This document shows, piece after piece, positions 14,101 to 25,385 of a stretch of 64,000 bases of DNA. The stretch is from Onchocerca volvulus (Eukaryota; Nematoda; Chromadorea; Rhabditida; Onchocercidae), in the NCBI GenBank assembly GCA_000499405.2, contig HG738137.1:6758001-6822000 (forward strand). The letters run 5' to 3'. The notes below the pieces were generated by a model. It saw nothing but the letters and a program-made list of their open reading frames with translations. It ran no database searches and was not told where the DNA came from. Every line of letters starts with the position of its first letter. Position 1 is the stretch's first letter. The position numbers and the translations under genes were made by a program.

Positions 14101-16242
14101 ATTCTAAATCCATATTTGTTATAATTATTGCATGTTTATCTAATTGATGAATAGGCATAAACACACAAAAAAAAAAAAAAAAAAAAGAAAAAAAGTTCGA
14201 TTACTAACATTAAGATCATATCGAAATTTCAAGATGCCATATCTTAGTTACCGGATTCAAATAAGAAAGTTCAGTGTTCGATAACAGTACAGTTTCAACA
14301 ATCAATGTTGATACGATTTTAGTAATGATAAAGGTACAACTTTAAAACCACAGTAAAAGTTGATATGTTTTTAAAAATCGTTTTTGGGCAGTTCAAAAGT
14401 CAAAAGTCAAAAGCAGACCGATATCAAATCATGATTGAGTGATTCTGATGCCATCCAGAATAACTGCTGCAATTCACGATAATTAGCATGATGCGAAAAT
14501 CTGAACCAAAATATGTTATCTTCGGTATGATCTAGCTCCATTGATAAACCTTAATAGATAAATAATATAATCAAATCTTAAAAGAACAAAATGTAAAGAA
14601 ATAAGAATAAAATGCAGATATTAGAAAATTATTTTTTTTTTACCGTGATATATTGAAATTCCAATGCAAATCACAAGTTTTATATAGTCAGAGCTATTCT
14701 ATGTATAAAATTTTTCGTCACGAGTCATCCCTCATGACGAAAAATTCCCAAATTCTATAAAATATTAGCATAAAAGCTGGGGAATTCTTTCAGATATGTC
14801 TGATTCTTAAACACTGAAAAATATTTTTGAATCTTCTCAATCAGAATACATTATTTGTTTCATAATATACAATACAATTATAATAAATAAGAGGATAAAA
14901 GGGAAGAAAAATTTTAAACTGAGTCCACATAAATATAAAGTCCAAAAAATCTAATTAAAACATAAATGAAAAGCATAAATTAAGGAGACAAAACAGAAAA
15001 CACTTTACTCTTAAATGAAGAAATCCTTACCAACATTTTTAATTTCTGGCCAAGTTGATTTCTTTTTTACTATTTTACCAAAAACCACTCGCCCACGTTG
15101 AGTTGCATCTATGCTTCTTCGACCCAAGATAGTACGTAACTCATTCTCCACATTCAGCATCCTACTATCAATCTATAACAATTATTGTATCTGTTCACTA
15201 TATAATTTCTAGATCTATTTCACTATATATAATTTCATATTTAACTTCATTTCTAGGTCAAACTCACTTCCTGATTGGCTGATCTCTCTGCTTACATGAA
15301 TTATATTTTCTTTGGCTATGAATCTTCCGATAAATATCAGGCTTATCGATACAAGCATAAAAAAAAATTTCTTGTGCTAAGAGAAAATATTTCATTGTTG
15401 GATATGTCAGTTACATTATTTTTCATGAAAAATAGTGTAAAGAAATGTGATGGTGTACGGAAATAGTGTAAGGAAATAATTCTCTGAAAATAAGTAGTTA
15501 ACTGGTTAGAGATGCATAAAAATACCTTAAATAAGTCTCTCTCGAAGATCATATCATGGAGTTTAGAAAGTTGGGTTTCTTGCGAAGATACATCCAGCAA
15601 GTCCAAATCATTATCTGTATCCGTATAACGCACTTTCTTCTTTCCTTTCCTTTTTTTTTTCATCATTTTTTTTTCTTTCTTTTCCGATTTCTTTTCTACC
15701 GGTGGTTCTTCAACCAAACTAGAACTTTCATCCCCCCCTTCCCCAGATTCTTCAAGGAATTCATACCTGAAAAAGGTTAGAATGACAAGGACTATTAAAC
15801 CAAGACGAGACTTTCTACTTTCGCTTAAGAGACAGAGAAGGGTTTGAAAAAACATGAAACACAGTCATGTAAAATTTTTACTTCATTCTGATCTTTTCTT
15901 CATTCTGCAAATGATTTATATTTGACCTTTTATTTTAATTTTTCAATCAATTTAACGTTGATTTCAATAAAAGAAAGGACGGGGACATCGTAATTAGAAT
16001 GCTATTTATGGATTTTTTGTTCGTGGTATTGAAAAAAATTAGCTAGTACTTGATTCGGTACACTGAACCTTGAAATCTCTGAAATCTGTGAAACAAGAAA
16101 CTAACCTATTACATACAAATGTTCCCGATTTTCCTTCTTCACTTGCCGACTCGGAGCTTTTTTCCTCTTCTCGAACTGATGACTTCTCCTCTCCGATTGT
16201 CTTTTTTTCTTGTAAATATCGCCGCAAATGTTTGGTGGACAT
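8132..16242 (-). CDS. TCF25: TCF25/NULP1 homologue (ribosome quality control factor)
   Basis: Eleven exons: 16242-16106, 15766-15526, 15172-15031, 14549-14419, 14103-14004, 13663-13371, 12997-12884, 12721-12603, 12311-12150, 11063-10853 and 8362-8132. Phases agree throughout, giving 626 residues (human 676). TCF25 family proteins act with the Listerin/NEMF ribosome-associated quality control complex; the older name reflects a proposed transcription role. The N-terminus begins MSTKHLRRYLQEK, then an acidic/Ser stretch and a Lys-rich block. The conserved TCF25 core includes STWPEIKN, GLSMELDH, CPYHLDSLL, the FENRAFYLLLHRHLRNL region, LDPISDPLAIML, RLPNFAYSVALARFFL, IRHFPTVLLKLLD and GIPRNIERHAYL. 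The tail (exon 11) is acidic with Asp/Asn/Glu runs. Exon 9 to 10 needs a GC donor (CT|GCAAGT) to keep frame. The last intron (about 2.5 kb) contains a candidate gene on the other strand. Confidence 0.93.
8363..10852 (-). other. Last intron of TCF25, 2.5 kb
   Basis: This is the longest intron of the TCF25 homologue, bounded by donor GTAAAT and acceptor TTTTTTCAG. Apart from the candidate antisense two-exon gene near its 5' end (high coordinates), I see only AT-rich non-coding DNA. Confidence 0.6.
10060..10862 (+). CDS. Possible small membrane protein, antisense within TCF25
   Basis: Two blocks on the plus strand join in frame: 10060 (ATG) to 10139, or from a possible acceptor (TTTTTCCAG) at 10076, and 10766-10862 after a strong acceptor (CTTTTCAG). 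The joined codon is Lys. The product would be about 58 residues: a short charged N-terminus with KKK, then a hydrophobic helix (FALGVSMVLYLCAMSSLLFL), then YELIKPTFTWS and TAA. It resembles a single-pass tail-anchored or organelle inner-membrane microprotein, but I do not recognise the family. It lies in the last intron of TCF25 and overlaps exon 10 of that gene by 10 bases in antisense. Whether the ATG at 10060 is a true start or further exons lie upstream is unclear. No homologue was identified. Confidence 0.35.
14711..14744. repeat. Inverted repeat (hairpin) in a TCF25 intron
   Basis: The arm TTTTTCGTCA at 14711-14720 is perfectly complementary to TGACGAAAAA at 14735-14744, with a 14-base loop. 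It lies in the intron between exons 3 and 4. It could be a remnant of a small foldback element. No function can be assigned. Confidence 0.6.
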
Positions 16243-16649
16243 AACGATACTGTCGCTTGCAACTGCAATAAAAGTCCTGAACCATTCAACTTATAATTAT
16301 TTGGAAATGTAGTAGAGATCGAAAAGAAGTTTGAAAAATGGAGGGAAACCCATCCATCATATCTAAATTCTTATCAGTTTTTATCTTCTCATTGAAATAA
16401 ATTCTCCTACATTTAATCCCACTCCGAACCCCTACTCCCCACAATAAGCTGTTTTCCTGTCATAACCTTATCAGATTTGTTTCATTCCCTTCTCAATATC
16501 CTTACATCAATCACAGCGAGTCCGAACCCACCGAACACAGGTGGTTGTGCGAAGTTTATAGTCTGGAGGATGGCTATTGCAGCGCTGGGTTTTGGGTTTC
16601 TCACGTGTAGGGCAAAGCTGTTTCTCATCGCTAAATGGTTTCATAGGAG

Positions 16650-16915
16650 TTTTTGATGGTTTATGTCACGTCCGTGTCACGAACGTGACCTTGTAGGTAA
16701 ACTCATCCCGCTCATCAAGTAGATTATCATGCTAACTAAATTGCTTGGGTTCCCGATGGTTCGTGTCATATAAGGTCAAGTTGTCCCACTCAATAAATAG
16801 ATTACCATATTTGCTGAATAAATTGCCCAAGTTTCCGATAGTTCATGTTACGTAAAAATGAAGTTGTCTCACTCGGAAATAGATTGCCATGTTTATTGAT
16901 TAAATGTTTTACCTT
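16650..16915. repeat. Degenerate tandem repeat, about 85-95 bases, three units
   Basis: Units begin near 16653 (GATGGTTTATGTCACG), 16753 (GATGGTTCGTGTCATATAAG) and 16839 (GATAGTTCATGTTACGTAAA). Each then carries a TTGT..CTCAT/CTCA segment followed by AGTAGATTATCATG, AATAGATTACCATA or AATAGATTGCCATG, and a CTAAATTGC or similar end. Order and spacing of these blocks are kept, so this is an old tandem array inside the TCF25/RPL13 divergent promoter. Confidence 0.7.
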
Positions 16916-17147
16916 TCGAGATTATTCCTTCAGTATATGTCGAAAATTTCGATTTTATTGCGTATTTCTAGATTTTCTACTTATTGTTCACGTGAATTTA
17001 TTTTCTGAGATATAAGCTATGTGTTATTTAACTTCTAGAGAGTAGTTGTTTTTTCGGGTTCCAAATCTTTCTAAACAGAGGTTTTGCATAAGTTGAGATA
17101 ATTTGCGGTTGAATATATCAAATTTCCTGAATTAAATCTTCTTTTGT

Positions 17148-17149
17148 AG
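17148..17149 (+). other. Splice acceptor just upstream of the RPL13 start
   Basis: The sequence CTTCTTTTGTAG ends eight bases before the RPL13 ATG. A pyrimidine-rich acceptor so close to a start codon is what a spliced-leader trans-splice site, or a 5' UTR intron, looks like in nematodes. Which of the two applies cannot be told from sequence alone. Confidence 0.5.
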
Positions 17150-17157
17150 GCAGCAAA

Positions 17158-18112
17158 ATGGCTCCGAAAGGGAATAATATGATACCAAATGCGCATTTCC
17201 ACAAAGATTGGCAAAGTCGCGTGCGTACTTGGTTTAATCAACCGGCTAGGAAGGAGCGTAGACGTCGTAATCGGTATAAGAAAGGTCGAATGATTGCTCC
17301 TCGTCCCGTTGCGGGTTTATTAAGACCGGCAGTACGTTGTCCTTCTATTCGATACAACAAAAAGGTGAGGTTGGGTCGAGGATTTACTTTGGAAGAGCTG
17401 AAAGCAGCTGGGATCGGAAAACGAGAAGCTCGTACTATTGGTATTGCTGTAGATTACCGCCGTACAAACCGATCATTGGAATCTTTGCAGGTATCCTTTC
17501 TTGGATAATTATTTGTGTTACATTTTCTCAGAAACGCAAGTAGTATTTAGATCAACTTTACGTTTTTTTTTCCATGATGTCAGAGTTATGTAGAAGTTAA
17601 AAGTTCCTCTAGGTGAATAAAAAATAATCATTAAAAAAAGAATCATTTTTTATAAAGTCGAAGTACATAGATAATTTATTCGCTTAGTCATATTTCGAGG
17701 CGGATTTCATTTTTTTTTTTTTCAGCAAAATGTCAAACGTTTAAAGGAGTATAGATCGAAATTAATATTATTCCCGAAGAAATTAAACGCACCAAAGAAA
17801 GGAGATAGTACCGTAAGTGCTGCATACACCTTTTCTTCTCCGTTATTTTCGCATCACATATGTAATTTTGGGCTCACAAAGAGGTTGAATTTGCAGGCTG
17901 ACGAACTCAAGTTAGCTACACAGTTACGTGGAGTTGTACTACCTATCAAGCAAATTGTTCGTCGTGAGAAGGCTCGTGAAGTAACTGAGGAAGAGAAGAA
18001 ATTTAAAGTGTATTGTCATTTGCGTCGTCTTCGCGCTGACAAACGTTTGAAAGGTGCTCGTGATAAAAAAGCTCGTGAGGTTGCTGAAGAAGGTATTGGT
18101 GGTAGACGATAA
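17158..18112 (+). CDS. RPL13: 60S ribosomal protein L13 (eL13)
   Basis: Three exons, 17158-17490, 17726-17812 and 17897-18112, all phase 0, give 211 residues, the usual metazoan length. eL13 is a structural component of the cytosolic large ribosomal subunit. The N-terminus has [20 protein letters not shown], then [35 protein letters not shown] and [12 protein letters not shown], all characteristic. Exon 2 carries [17 protein letters not shown] and exon 3 [16 protein letters not shown] and [10 protein letters not shown]. The protein is strongly basic, as expected. The start has the family MAPK/MAPS beginning and a nearby upstream acceptor. Introns are 235 and 84 bases. The gene diverges from TCF25 and converges with the TPPP gene. 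Assignment is certain. Confidence 0.98.
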
Positions 18113-19420
18113 ATAATTTGTTTTCTTTTGAAGGAGTAATTTGGTTGTATGTTGTCCTGTTTCTTGATAAATTTTGTTATTTTTCCCGTTAAATTTTAAA
18201 CATATTCATTTTATATTCTACAACTTTACATCAGTTTCTTTTTTTGAAGAGAATGGAAGAATTTGAAAGGATTCAAAGTAGTATCCTTTCGATATGATAT
18301 CTTCATCTGATATCATATGTGCCACGAAAATATGTACTGGTCGATATAAACGGCACTTCATTTATCTTCTTTTTTACCGAAAATAAATAAAGTGCATAGT
18401 TAATAATGCGGAGACTTCGTGGATGCTTGCGATGGTGGATGTTAGATTGTTTAATCTGTTTCATTTCATTCATAAGGACGGCAAATAGTGTGGTGACTGT
18501 AATTATTGGTATGCATTTTTCATTTATTTTTATTTTATTGAAAGATTGTGTGACAAAAGTAGGAATGCCGGTCATAAAATAGAACTAAATGTCATGTGAA
18601 CAATTTTCAAGGCATAGGGTTATAAGTGGTACGCAGAAATCTAGCGGAAAATTGTTGGTCTTTATTTCAGTTAAGAAAAAAACAAGACTTTTCATAAATG
18701 ATAAAACGGATATGATACATAGTGTATGAATCATCGTACTAGAAATATGTGGCAAACGAAGAATACAACTGGCACAAATTTTGTTTCTAAACACGAGTAA
18801 ACAAATGGCGAAGAGGAAAGATATGACTAAAAATTCATGAATTTATTAAGAAGTTGGGAAGGCTTCTGCCAATTGTTTGCTCTTTTAAATGTAAATATTT
18901 GATCAAATTACATTAAGATCAACGAAGACCTGTAGATATATTTTCTGGTTAGAATCAACTTTTGCAATGAATTTTGCTCATTTGGCAATTTGTGTTTTTT
19001 AGAGAAACGGGAATTTTTGAGCTACCTACAGGAGTCTTCGTTTGTTATTTTAAAGTGTAGATTTAACGAACTGTACAAAAGCGCTTTTCCTGAATATGAG
19101 GATCTTATAATACGATAGAATTATGAACATTATTTGCTAATTGATTACGTTTTGGAATTACAAATATTAATTTAAATTCTCTTGTAAAGCATGAGGAAAG
19201 CCAAGTACGACGATAATCTTCGTAAGGCAATTTTCTCTGTGTGGTATATTTGACCGCAAAAAATGATCCAAGACTATCTCAATGTCCAGGTTCCTCTATC
19301 GTGAATTCAGTTCAATTTTTGTGTGCAGTTTCAAAATTATCACCTACTGCAGATGTTATCATCTAATCAGTTGGTTGCTCATAAAAGGCCCAAGAAACGT
19401 ATTCTCATGAATGGATGAGA
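18113..19420. other. Convergent interval between RPL13 and TPPP, no gene seen
   Basis: Both neighbouring genes end here, so this stretch should hold two 3' UTRs. It contains a perfect 10-base inverted repeat at 18292-18318. The short minus-strand frames around 18300-18800 show no family features or splice partners. Confidence 0.6.
18292..18318. repeat. Perfect inverted repeat downstream of RPL13
   Basis: ATATGATATC at 18292-18301 pairs with GATATCATAT at 18309-18318 across a 7-base loop. It lies about 180 bases after the RPL13 stop. Nothing shows a function. An AT-rich palindrome of this size may arise by chance. Confidence 0.6.
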
Positions 19421-21258
19421 TCATTGAATGTTTTTATGGATTTTATCATAGGTGTCCTTATTCTTATAGGCTGCTACATAACCGGTTTGCTCGACGATAT
19501 CTTCCCTACCAAGTTTCCCACGTCCTTTGCCCTCAGCATCGAAACGTTCTTTATGTGAACCGGTATATTTGGTATGATCCGTTAGGCGATTGTACACACC
19601 ATCAGCAGATGCTTTAGCGACACCTTTAAGCGATGGAGCTTCTAATTTTGATAGTTTCTCAGTAATAATATCCAATTCTTCCTGAAATGAAGAGATCCGA
19701 AAAGTATGGAAACATGAAGTAAGGACAGGAATATATTACATTGATTAGAAGATTAAAATGATATCAGTTGATAGCACGATAGCAAGTATTTCCAAATATT
19801 AGTGGAATTTGCTTTCTTCGTATAGCCTTGTTAATATAAACAACTGATCGATTGCTTCCCGTTGTAACTAAGGAAACAGAAAATATTGAATGAAATAAGC
19901 ACTGATTGATTGGCTTTTGAATTTGGCGATGTTTAACAAAATTTGAACAACTGAATAAGATTTCTACATTAGATTTATCTAACAAATTCGGATTCGTAAT
20001 TAAATTTGTTTATTGAAGAAATTAGCAAAACAGTCGAAAGCACCGAAATTTTAAAATAACTTACTTGTGGGTCCTTTTTGGTTGTTCGTGCTCGATCTTC
20101 CGCAACTGCTACTAATACATCTTTCGTCTCGTTAAAATTTGCCTTTTTTTTGGATCTGAAATTTGTGAATTAAGTAGAGAGAAGCGATTCACTTTTAAAA
20201 TGCGAAGAACAGTGATTTTATGGAGTTGATGTAAACAAGGATCGAACTCTGATGTTTTTGATAATCAATGATTTCTTCAGCCAGCAATTGATTTTTACTG
20301 CTCATAAAATATACAAATAATGGTGGTAACCGAGCGTTGGAAAACTTGAAATCGATATTTCTTCCAACAAATAAAAGGGTCTTGAAAATAAATTTCACAT
20401 TTCTAGCTGATTTTTGATGAGATATGCTTATTTCCTTTGGTGACATGAGAAAGGTTGTTAATCTTCCCCTCATAGTGCCCCAAATCTCGGTCTTCTATGC
20501 AATCAAGCTAAATTTAAAAAGTAAAAAAAGAAAAAACGGAATTGAAGGTTTAAAGTCACATATTTCTCAGTGAAACAGAAGGCTCCAGATATGAAAGTTT
20601 GAGTAAAATCAACAAAAATGTTTCACCCAGTAATTTTGGAAAAAGCGATTCCAGTCATTGTTGTGGTGATGTTTTTGTTATCAATCACTCCACCATCTTT
20701 CAACCATTTATCGAAATTTTTTCCTGTCATTTCCACCGCTGATGCATTACCAAATTTCACGAAACCTTCCCATCTGTAATTTAATCAATGAATCATTCGT
20801 AAAAGTTGTAATCATAGTGAAAGCAATTTAGCAGCAATTTCACGACAAATTTAGTTAAAGTAATAGATAACAGTAAGCGAATAGGTAACAGTTCTATCCA
20901 TCATCCATTATTATCAAATGCAAATTAGATATAAATATCTCAAGATCAAGAATTACAAGAATTTCTTTAGTTAAGCAAAACTGACAAATGAAGTAATGAA
21001 TTTACGATAGAAGAATATTTTTATAAGTTGCAAAACAATGAATGGTTTGCCTATCAATATCAAAATCAAGAAAAAGTTAAAAGAAAAAAGTTAGTTTCTG
21101 TAATTCAAAACAAAAAAAAAAAAAAATGATCATCAAAATTCATGCAAAACACATTTGTAAACAAAATCGATTTTTATAAAGAGTGAAAAGAAATTAACTT
21201 ACCGATGTTTTATTTCTTTCCCGTCCCACTTGAATTTGTATTCCTGTTTTTCGGTCAT
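19421..21258 (-). CDS. TPPP: p25-alpha/TPPP family protein (tubulin polymerization-promoting)
   Basis: Four exons, 21258-21203, 20773-20627, 20155-20065 and 19681-19421, phase-consistent, give 184 residues, close to short invertebrate TPPPs (about 180). TPPP proteins bind tubulin and bundle or stabilise microtubules in the cytoplasm. The core begins MTEKQEYKFKWDG, then WEGFVKFGNASAVEMTGKNF, KWLKDGGVID and ITTTMTGIAFSK. The hallmark C-terminal block is present: RLTDHTKYTGSHKERFD (about residues 131-146), GKGRGKLGREDIVE, and GYVAAY with TYDKIH. The long disordered N-terminal extension of vertebrate TPPP1 is absent, as usual in worms. The gene is on the same strand as SNIP1 but about 9 kb away, so an operon is unlikely. 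Confidence 0.95.
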
Positions 21259-24200
21259 GCTTTTTGGTAAAAACCCTAGAGAACTGAGATATATCCTAAA
21301 AAAACTGGAATATCCCAGAAAAGTTTGAACTATTAGAAAACGAAAAGCAGATAACAACGCAAGATGAAATAAAGTGATGATGCAAAGAATGATATAACTA
21401 ACTATTCATGTTTATTTTTAAAAGTCTATCAACAAAATAAATTAGAAGAAATGCTTGAAAATAATTGGAATTTCATGGCATGAAAAAGTGGAAAACGTTT
21501 TGAAGATTAATAATTGGGCCATCATGAGAATTGTGAAAATTGACAACAAATGGAGATTAAAATTTGAAAAAAAAAAAAGAAATTGTCGATTTTTTTCTTC
21601 TATTTAGATCTTTAACAGATCAGCAAAGAGTATGTTTAATCCCCTAATTTTGACTTTTTTTTTTTTTTTTTGATTTTCGAGTGACATCTCCCAAAACCAT
21701 TTCATCAATTTTATTTTTGAAAAAAACTGGCAGAATAATTCTAAAGTAAAAATATTTCCTTTACATTATAAAAATCTTTGTAAACTCATGAAAGCTATAA
21801 ACCTCGTTATAACAGTAATCACTATTAATGATTTCCGCTTTTTCCGTAAATTGACGTGTTTCATTTCTTCTCTTTATATCTATTCGAGACTACTGCCCTG
21901 TACTGTTCGAGATTAATGCCATAAAATATAAATAAACGGAAGGTTTAATAGTATATTCAAATATGCGAAATTGTTTTTGATTGTCGCTTATAGATAGCAT
22001 TCGGAATAGGAAGGAATAAAATAAGAGAAACATTCGTATAGGTCAAAAGTTACGAATAAGTAAAATTAGTTGAAAATGAAAATGCGGTCTGACCTCATCC
22101 AAACTCATTACCTAAATCATCTCTGACGTTGAAAATGTGAAGTCCATGCAATGTGTATAAGATATATACATTTGTGAAGCACAAATTGAAATTCATTTTC
22201 TTCCTTTCAAGAATAATAAGCTTTTATTTCGACGATAAGCAAGAGAACATTTTTTTTTTTTTTTTTTAGAAAGCAAAAAAGAAATAGCACTTTTGTGAAA
22301 TAGTGAAGTTCTGATTCTTCTGCTCATTATCACGAATGGAGAAGATGTGAATTGTTTCAAATTATTCGTGTAAAAAAAAAAAAAAAAAAAAAACTTCATT
22401 GCTTAAGTGAAAAGATAAAAGATACCTCCCCTGAGAGTTCAAAGTGCAATGTAGTACAGAAGAAAAGTATCGCAGCGCTAGATCCCTTCAATACTAATCT
22501 TAATGTTATCGAATAGAAATTATTGATTTTTTTTTTTTTATAAAGATTTCAAAAAAACTAAAATCACTGTTTGGATACTTTGTATTTATGGTTGCAGTTT
22601 AGAGAAAAGAATAAAACCGAAAAACCATAACATATACATTTAAAACTTGAAAACTGAATTTAAATTTCGATGCATGGAGAAGTCATAGATATAAATGCTT
22701 CTTTTTATAGCAACAGTGATTCCTTTCTCGAATAATCTTCTCATTATTTACAAGATTTTCTTTCTCTCTATTCAATTACAAATAAGTATTTTATTACCTA
22801 TTATTCGATAAGTTTTCGCAAAAATCTATTCAAAACCATGAGCTAAAGGCATTCCTTTTCAAATTGAATCCGTAAAATGCAATCAGGTAAAGATAAAGTT
22901 TCGGGATGAACCTTCGAGATAAATCTTCGAGATACCAGAGCTTTATTATCAAATTATTAAAGGACATCTGGTTTTCTACGGAATATTTGATTAGAAATTC
23001 TGGCCATCCATTAAAAAGTTTGTTGAAAATTCTTGATATTTTAGAAGAAAACACGTACTGTTGGAATATCAAAATGGAAAAGCGTAGCTTCAACGTCTTT
23101 CAGAAAAATAATGTATGAATTTCACGACATCAGTAGTTAAAAACTTTGCAATAATATGCAGTATTAGGATAATTGTGGATGTTTGACTTCCAATTCTGAA
23201 CTAATATTTTTGTAAAACTTCATTTCACTGTTATTTGTAAAAATTTCCTTTTATTATATTTAAAAAATCGAAAACTCGTGTGAGAATTGTTATGTTTGGA
23301 ATAAACCAATGTATGAGAAAAGAGAATAACTTTACAAGATTTTGTATGAGTTCCTTTGGTTGTCACAAACAGTGATCAAGCTAAGAGAATTTCTCAGCAA
23401 ATTTAAACTTCCTTTCATAACTGAGAATTGAGTGTAAACAGCTGCAAAAATATATAAATTAACTATTCAGGTGGAAAAATGTAATCGATCGTGAAGAAAA
23501 TGAAAAGTGAAAGTTGAAGGAAGTATCGTCTCGCAAGTGAAGCATTGATAATTGTTGCATAGAAAAACTTTCTTTTAATCTGTTGATGATTGATTTTGGA
23601 TAGAAATAAAATATGTTTGTTATGTCCTTCTAAATTGCAAAAACGGATAATAAACTGTTCAAGTGAAAGAACATAATCGACCGCGTAGACAGGAAGAACT
23701 TCTATATTCCCAGAGAACTAACTGAAGAAACATGTTGCCAAGAAAATTGATGTGAGGAAAAATATTGAGGATTATCTATCCAATTTCAATCATAGCTTAA
23801 TTTTTTTCAATTTCAAATAAGGAATGCTTTCTAGATTAATAAGACTGCCTACAACATTGTTCCTACCTCAGATCATGTAAACTGAATAAAAGCATAAAGT
23901 TGTAGACGTTTAGATGTACAATTGACATTTCGACGTCATGGGAGTTAAGATTTTGATGCACTAAACAACCATCCACTGAAATTAATTATTTTGCAAAAAA
24001 AAAGTGTACTATTTGGTTGGGAAGGAGAATACAACGAGCCCAACAAGTAACAAATAAATTTCATTGCTATTTACAGCTGTAAAAAAAAAAAAAATATCAC
24101 TAATGGAGTTGAGGAAGACGATGAGGCAGTGAGGATCGACGAAAATATAAACAATTAGGACCACAAACATAATCAGTGTTTCTATCAGCAATCATATGGA

Positions 24201-24929
24201 CAAGAAGGAAACAAAACAAAATAGATTATAATCGAAGGATTGTAGAAAGAAAACTTGAAGCAATCATCTTCTATTTCAATTTTTATACATTAAAATTTCT
24301 GGGACAGAAACTCAGTATATATGTGTGTCACGCATATATACATAAGCAGTTGGCCATATGTGCTATATTCTGGCTGTCCGAGAAGAGTACGAGACTAGTA
24401 GGCTATGGTTATCGATCAGTGTGACAAATGATTTCTAAATTAGGCTTTTGCTCAAAGCATTCAGCTATTGAGGAATAGAGAGATATTTTTTTGATTTGAT
24501 AAAATAAATACCGCACGAAGATGATATGTTCCAAAACTGTCTCGTTATCAGTTGTCTTTGAAACGAAGTGATTGGTTAGCAGCTTGAAATGGAAACTTTT
24601 TTCTGTCATCTTCATCCAAATTTTTTATTTCGAAAGGAGAGTTATTATCAAGAAATGTCTATTTTGTCAACTTTGTATCGTTACGCTATTTAGTCAACGA
24701 TCGATCGAATAATCAGAGCAGTATGAATTAGTTGTGTTTAATCTGTCCTTCAATCAGTCTGTCACTATTACAGCTTTGTAGGGTCAGTACGGTATTTACT
24801 TATAGCAACTGTGTTTGCAAGAACATAAAAAAATACGTAGAAAATTTAATTTTTATGTAATTTAAAAGTACAGGTAAATTTCGATAAAAGGGAGAAAATG
24901 AGAGAGAAGAGAGCAGAAAAGAAATAAAC

Positions 24930-25140
24930 TATCCATATAAATAAAAATGTAAATGTTCATTGTGGCTTTTGACACGACGTTTTCAATTTTCCATCGATTG
25001 ATTTGAAATTTTGAAACAATTTTGCATTCAAATAGGAGCGTGTTTTTATACAGACTTACCTACTTTTCTTTATCTTTCCATAATGATAAACATGTTTCCC
25101 GTCAAAACGCTCCGATTAACAGACAAACAAAGAGAGGTTA
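24930..25140 (+). mobile_element. Helitron-related fragment
   Basis: It starts with CCATATAAATAAAAATGTAA, the same leader as the 36.8-39.6 kb Helitron. It then has the shared module GTTTTCAATTTT..ATCGATTGATTTGAAATTTTGA, CATTCAAATAGGAGCGTGTT and TTTATACAGACTTACCTAC. The part at 25087-25133 (AACATGTTTCCC..CAAAACG) matches 33034-33078. I see no clear 3' hairpin, so the element looks truncated or mutated. Confidence 0.6.
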
Positions 25141-25181
25141 ACCAATCACTGATTCATTGCTAGATAATAATCGACAAATAA

Positions 25182-25385
25182 TCTATATAAATGAAAATGT
25201 AAATGTTCATTATGGCTTTTGACACAATGTTTCAAGTTCTTCACCGATTGATTTGAAAATTTGAAATAACGTTGCATTCGAATACGCGCGTGTTTTTATA
25301 TAGATAAACTTATTTTTTTTATCTGTCACAAGTGAACGGACATTTTTATTTATACAGATGCTCCGTATGGCTGGGTAACAGCTGG
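25182..25385 (+). mobile_element. Small non-autonomous Helitron, about 204 bases
   Basis: It begins TCTATATAAATGAAAATGTA after an A and ends CAGCTGG before a T, fitting the Helitron rules (5' TC, 3' CTRR, insertion between A and T, no target duplication). A weak hairpin-like stretch (GCTCCGTATGGC) precedes the end. The interior shares the module GTTCTTCACCGATTGATTTG, TTGCATTCGAATACGCGCG and TTTTTATATAGATAAAC with the large Helitron in the ICA69 intron. It has no coding capacity. Confidence 0.65.

Larger units (their letters stand above)
16243..17157. promoter_or_regulatory. Divergent promoter region of TCF25 and RPL13
   Basis: 915 bases separate the start codons of TCF25 (-) and RPL13 (+), so both promoters must lie here. 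The stretch is less AT-rich than its surroundings around 16500-16720. It contains a CACGT-rich imperfect palindrome at about 16664-16688 and a three-unit degenerate repeat at 16650-16915. No core promoter element can be named with confidence. Confidence 0.55.

Noticed and set aside
15556..15780. Plus-strand frame rich in Phe
   Set aside because: It is the antisense shadow of the Lys-rich exon 2 of the TCF25 homologue.
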